Origin: Gammaproteobacteria bacterium
GTDB taxonomy: Bacteria > Pseudomonadota > Gammaproteobacteria > Magnimaribacterales > Magnimaribacteraceae
DNA length: 16,070 bases
Assembly: GCA_002730855.1 (NCBI GenBank)
Contig: PCBA01000054.1
Location: 1-16,070 of the forward strand
Direction of reading: 5' to 3'
Of this stretch, positions 13,771 to 16,070 are shown piece by piece. The stretch's first letter is position 1. Each line of letters begins with the position of its first letter. The position numbers and the translations under genes are program-made. Under the pieces are notes generated by a model. It ran no database searches. It was not told where the DNA came from and saw only the letters and a list, made by a program, of their open reading frames with translations.

Positions 13771-14815
13771 CAGCAGTTATTTTCTTTATAAAGGCTACTT
13801 CTTTTTTGTCGAAAGGAGTCCCGTTTTTTCTTAAGATGTCGTGAAACCAAACTTCAGGCTCCGGAATGCTTTCGTCGCCTTCTAAAAAATCTTTAGATTC
13901 TTTTTTCTTGTGTAGATCTAAAATAGTAGACCAACCAAAATGGGTTTGGCTTTTTCCTGCAACGAGGCCCCAATTTATACATCCAACTTTATATTTTTTA
14001 AATAATGGCATGCTAAATTCAAATGTAGTTCCGAATTCACGTGCCATATATTCTGTACAAATAAGAGGTCTCTCATATTTCTGTAGCCTTTTTATAGTTT
14101 CTTCAAGTTTATCTCCTTCGTAGGTATGAAAGGTGATAATGTCAGAGTTAATTGCATTAGTTTTTATAATTTCTTCACCCACAGATCCATCTAAACAGGC
14201 TGTTAAGGGTTGAGAAGGCCTAACGGATAAAGCCCATTCCCACGTAAGTTTTAAAAGAGAAATAGATTTCTCTCCTACTCCAAATTGACCAGGCTCATTA
14301 TAGATATCCCACATTAGAATTCTTTGATCTTCTTTATAGTAAGTAAGTATTTCAACTACATAATTTTGTAGCCTTTTAATTTCTTTATCAGAAATTGTTT
14401 CATCATGAATTTCATGAACTATTGACATTCCAGGACTCTGTTTCCATCCGGAGTTGTGAACACCATTTACTGGTAAAGGTTGTTTGCCTATTTTTGGGTA
14501 GGGTCTATGACAGTCATCGAACAAGACAAGAATAGGAAAAATAGATAATGAATTACAGATTTCTAGAAAAGAATCTAATCGTTCTAAAAAATTGTCAGGA
14601 TCGTGCCAAAGAAGATCATGAAGATAAACTCTGACACTATTAAATCCAAGGTCGCTTGCCCACTTTAACTCTTTATTTAAGGTTGTAAGATCATAAGAAT
14701 CTTCCTGAAACATCTCAAGTTGATTTATGGCAGTACTAGGTAGAAAGTTACACCCCACAATCCATTCTTGGTCTTTATACCAAGAAGCTGCCTTATTTTT
14801 GTCCCAAGTTGTCAT
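13754..14815 (-). CDS. Clan GH-A glycoside hydrolase (GH5/cellulase-like)
   Basis: A 353-residue TIM-barrel hydrolase that should cleave beta-glycosidic bonds by the retaining mechanism. Landmarks are IVGCNFLPS near the N-terminus, FNSVRVYLHDLLW on beta-3, PILVLFDD, the acid/base Glu174 in MWDIYNEPG, FHTYEG, the nucleophile Glu255 in LICTEYM, and the aromatic NWG (281-283) late in the barrel. Related proteins are often annotated as cellulase-family glycosyl hydrolase or 1,4-beta-xylanase; the true substrate cannot be read from sequence. No signal peptide is visible, so it probably acts on imported oligosaccharides. Its start is 6 bases after the stop of a small secreted-protein gene, suggesting one transcript, and its 3' end overlaps the cyclase gene on the opposite strand. 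Confidence 0.83.
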   Translation of the reverse strand: MTTWDKNKAASWYKDQEWIVGCNFLPSTAINQLEMFQEDSYDLTTLNKELKWASDLGFNSVRVYLHDLLWHDPDNFLERLDSFLEICNSLSIFPILVLFDDCHRPYPKIGKQPLPVNGVHNSGWKQSPGMSIVHEIHDETISDKEIKRLQNYVVEILTYYKEDQRILMWDIYNEPGQFGVGEKSISLLKLTWEWALSVRPSQPLTACLDGSVGEEIIKTNAINSDIITFHTYEGDKLEETIKRLQKYERPLICTEYMAREFGTTFEFSMPLFKKYKVGCINWGLVAGKSQTHFGWSTILDLHKKKESKDFLEGDESIPEPEVWFHDILRKNGTPFDKKEVAFIKKITAVKKLQ

Positions 14816-14821
14816 TTTTCG

Positions 14822-15031
14822 CTACTCGATCTTTTTACATCTAGTCATACCTCTAGCAAAAATACCATGTCTAGCTATTTCGCAATTCTCTCTTAACTTG
14901 AAAATTTCTGGATAAACAACCCAATTACAGTCTCTGCAAGCTTTTATTAATAAATTAAAATCGTTATTAGCTCTAATTGGAGAGTAAGTAAGAATTAATA
15001 TTAAGAAAAAAGCTATACGGAGAGGATTCAT
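14822..15031 (-). CDS. Small secreted four-cysteine protein, unknown
   Basis: A 69-residue reading frame with a convincing signal peptide (MNPLRIAFFLILILTYSPIRA, cleavage likely before NND) and a mature part of about 48 residues with four cysteines (Cys32, Cys35, Cys50, Cys65), one pair in ACRDCNW. The even cysteine count in an exported peptide suggests two disulfides or a metal site. I do not recognise a family. It lies 6 bases upstream of the glycoside hydrolase on the same strand, and a perfect TATAAT (15063-15058) sits about 27 bases before its start. A Shine-Dalgarno is not evident. A real gene is more likely than not, but a chance frame cannot be excluded. Confidence 0.55.
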   Translation of the reverse strand: MNPLRIAFFLILILTYSPIRANNDFNLLIKACRDCNWVVYPEIFKLRENCEIARHGIFARGMTRCKKIE

Positions 15032-15057
15032 GTTACAAATAATCTTTTATTATTTTA

Positions 15058-15065
15058 ATTATACT
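15058..15065. promoter_or_regulatory. Overlapping divergent -10 boxes between small secreted protein and alpha/beta hydrolase
   Basis: The octamer ATTATACT gives TATAAT on the minus strand (15063-15058) and TATACT on the plus strand (15060-15065). The predicted plus-strand start, near 15072, is almost at the hydrolase ATG (15074), implying a nearly leaderless mRNA. The minus-strand leader would be about 20 bases. No strong -35 hexamer is found in either direction. Confidence 0.35.
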
Positions 15066-15073
15066 GTTGATAG

Positions 15074-15877
15074 ATGAGTTTCATAGACACTAAAGACATA
15101 ACTATCTATTACGAAAAATCTCCCAGTCGGAGCAAAGGGCCTTTATTGTATATTGGAGGAACAGGAAGTGACTTAAGGAATAGGCCAAATCAACTTAACT
15201 CGCCTTTAACTGAACATTTTGAATTAATTGGATATGACCAAAGAGGCTTGGGTCAGACCTCAAAGCCTACTCAGCCGTATTCCATGAAGCAATACGCAGA
15301 TGATGCAGCCGATCTGATAGATAAATTAGGTATTTCTAGTTTACCAGTTATGGGAGTCTCTTTTGGAGGAATGGTAGCGCAAGAATTAGCAATTAGACAC
15401 TCGGAAAAAGTCAGTCAGTTAGTTTTAGCTTGCACATCATCTGGAGGAAAGGGTGGCTCCTCTTATCCACTGCATAAGCTAGAAGAGCTAGATCCAGAAA
15501 AAAAGTTAGAAGCTGGCATTAAGATTAATGATTTAAGGATTACCGATGCATGGGTGAAAGAAAATACTGAAGATTGGAAGAAGCTTAAAGAATTATCTGC
15601 TAATAGGATTCAATATAAACCGGAGCCTTCTGGTTTTAAGAATCAGTTAATGGCAAGAAAAGAGCACGATACTTCAAATCGATTATCTGCAATTAAAGTT
15701 CCTGTTTTACTGTTAGGAGGAAAATATGACGGCATTGCTCCTGTAAAAAATATGGAATACCTTCATAAAAATATTAAATTTAGCACTTTAAACTTTTACG
15801 AAGGAGGGCATTTATTCCTCATACAAGACAAGGAAGCATTTAAAGATATTATTGAGTGGATAACCAAAAATAGATAA
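15074..15877 (+). CDS. Alpha/beta-fold hydrolase
   Basis: A 267-residue cytoplasmic alpha/beta hydrolase with a complete catalytic triad: Ser96 in the nucleophile elbow GVSFGGM (94-100), Asp219 in LLLGGKYDGIAP and His246 in YEGGHLFL. IGGTGSDLRNRP (27-38) supplies the oxyanion region and YDQRGLGQTSKP (54-65) is the usual post-strand-4 loop. The overall form resembles 3-oxoadipate enol-lactonase, esterase or haloalkane dehalogenase-like members, and specificity cannot be assigned. There is no signal peptide or lid insertion of note. It starts 42 bases from the divergent small secreted-protein gene; the start is set by the conserved N-terminal strand. Confidence 0.88.
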   Translation: MSFIDTKDITIYYEKSPSRSKGPLLYIGGTGSDLRNRPNQLNSPLTEHFELIGYDQRGLGQTSKPTQPYSMKQYADDAADLIDKLGISSLPVMGVSFGGMVAQELAIRHSEKVSQLVLACTSSGGKGGSSYPLHKLEELDPEKKLEAGIKINDLRITDAWVKENTEDWKKLKELSANRIQYKPEPSGFKNQLMARKEHDTSNRLSAIKVPVLLLGGKYDGIAPVKNMEYLHKNIKFSTLNFYEGGHLFLIQDKEAFKDIIEWITKNR

Positions 15878-15906
15878 GTGGATTCTTTTAAAATTAACTA
15901 ATAAGC

Positions 15907-15912
15907 TATAAT
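15907..15912 (+). promoter_or_regulatory. Candidate -10 box for the right-edge exported protein
   Basis: A perfect TATAAT lies 33 bases before the start codon. A start near 15919 would give a leader of about 26 bases containing the strong Shine-Dalgarno-like ATGGGGG, ending 6 bases before ATG 15945. No clear -35 is seen. Confidence 0.4.
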
Positions 15913-15944
15913 GCAGTTCATCTTAATAAAGATGGGGGTTATTA

Positions 15945-16070
15945 ATGAAGAAATTGCTTGCAGTTCTTTTGTTTTTTGGGGTTTCCTTCTTATCAGCTGA
16001 CGATGAAGACTTTTCTTACACTTATTTCGATTTAAGTGCAGTTCAGGCAGATGATACTGGCTATGATGCA
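15945..16070 (+). CDS. Exported protein, possibly outer-membrane beta-barrel (5' part only)
   Basis: Forty-two codons are visible before the window ends. The first 18 or so residues form a typical signal peptide (MKKLLAVLLFFGVSFLSA, then DDED). The mature start, FSYTYFDLSAVQADDTGYDA, alternates hydrophobic and polar residues with aromatics and then a short acidic turn, as at the beginning of small opacity-type outer-membrane barrels. That reading is a guess from 25 residues. It has the best ribosome-binding site in the window (a run of five G, 6 bases from the ATG), which fits an abundant envelope protein. Confidence 0.7.
   Translation, partial: MKKLLAVLLFFGVSFLSADDEDFSYTYFDLSAVQADDTGYDA

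Overview
The window is a stretch of AT-rich chromosome from a gammaproteobacterium. The evidence is a Fis protein immediately upstream of purH, an rsmE-gshB-yqgF cluster, dnaG next to a long group 1 sigma-70 (rpoD), and a CAT-anticodon tRNA with encoded CCA directly after rpoD. Hand-counted lines give about 32-36% GC. Compact spacing and accessory genes such as a PhyH dioxygenase, a cyclase-family hydrolase and an alpha/beta hydrolase resemble free-living marine lineages such as SAR86, but that placement is inference.

Layout: positions 1-2267 read leftward and hold purH (3' end cut by the window edge), fis and a histidine phosphatase. Positions 2317-8283 read rightward as one core block: rsmE, gshB, yqgF (overlapping gshB), dnaG (overlapping yqgF), rpoD (with its own -10 box) and tRNA-Ile2(CAT). 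This block covers rRNA methylation, glutathione synthesis, pre-16S rRNA processing, replication priming, the housekeeping sigma factor and AUA decoding.

The most interesting part is 8239-9987. The 3' 46 bases of the tRNA (anticodon loop through CCA plus one base) are repeated perfectly at 9942-9987. The two copies bracket about 1.66 kb holding a MarR-type regulator divergent from a polytopic membrane protein of unknown family, with no integrase. This is the footprint of a small tRNA-targeting genomic island (attL in the intact tRNA, attR in the orphan 3' half). Just inside attL is a tandem TGTGAACACC repeat plus an inverted copy. Just outside attR is a four-helix membrane protein gene whose GC content (about 52% over 240 counted bases) stands out from its surroundings.

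From 10553 to the right edge are accessory or metabolic genes: a YeiH-type (UPF0324) transporter, a PhyH-family Fe(II)/2-oxoglutarate dioxygenase (minus), an exported cyclase-family hydrolase (plus), a clan GH-A glycoside hydrolase (minus) preceded by a small four-cysteine secreted protein, an alpha/beta hydrolase (plus), and the first 42 codons of an exported, possibly outer-membrane, protein. No CRISPR array, rRNA or IS transposase is visible. Other features worth a look are a Cys4 rather than CHC2 zinc site in DnaG, loss of the last conserved Asp in YqgF, and the octamer ATTATACT forming overlapping divergent -10 boxes in two separate intergenic regions.
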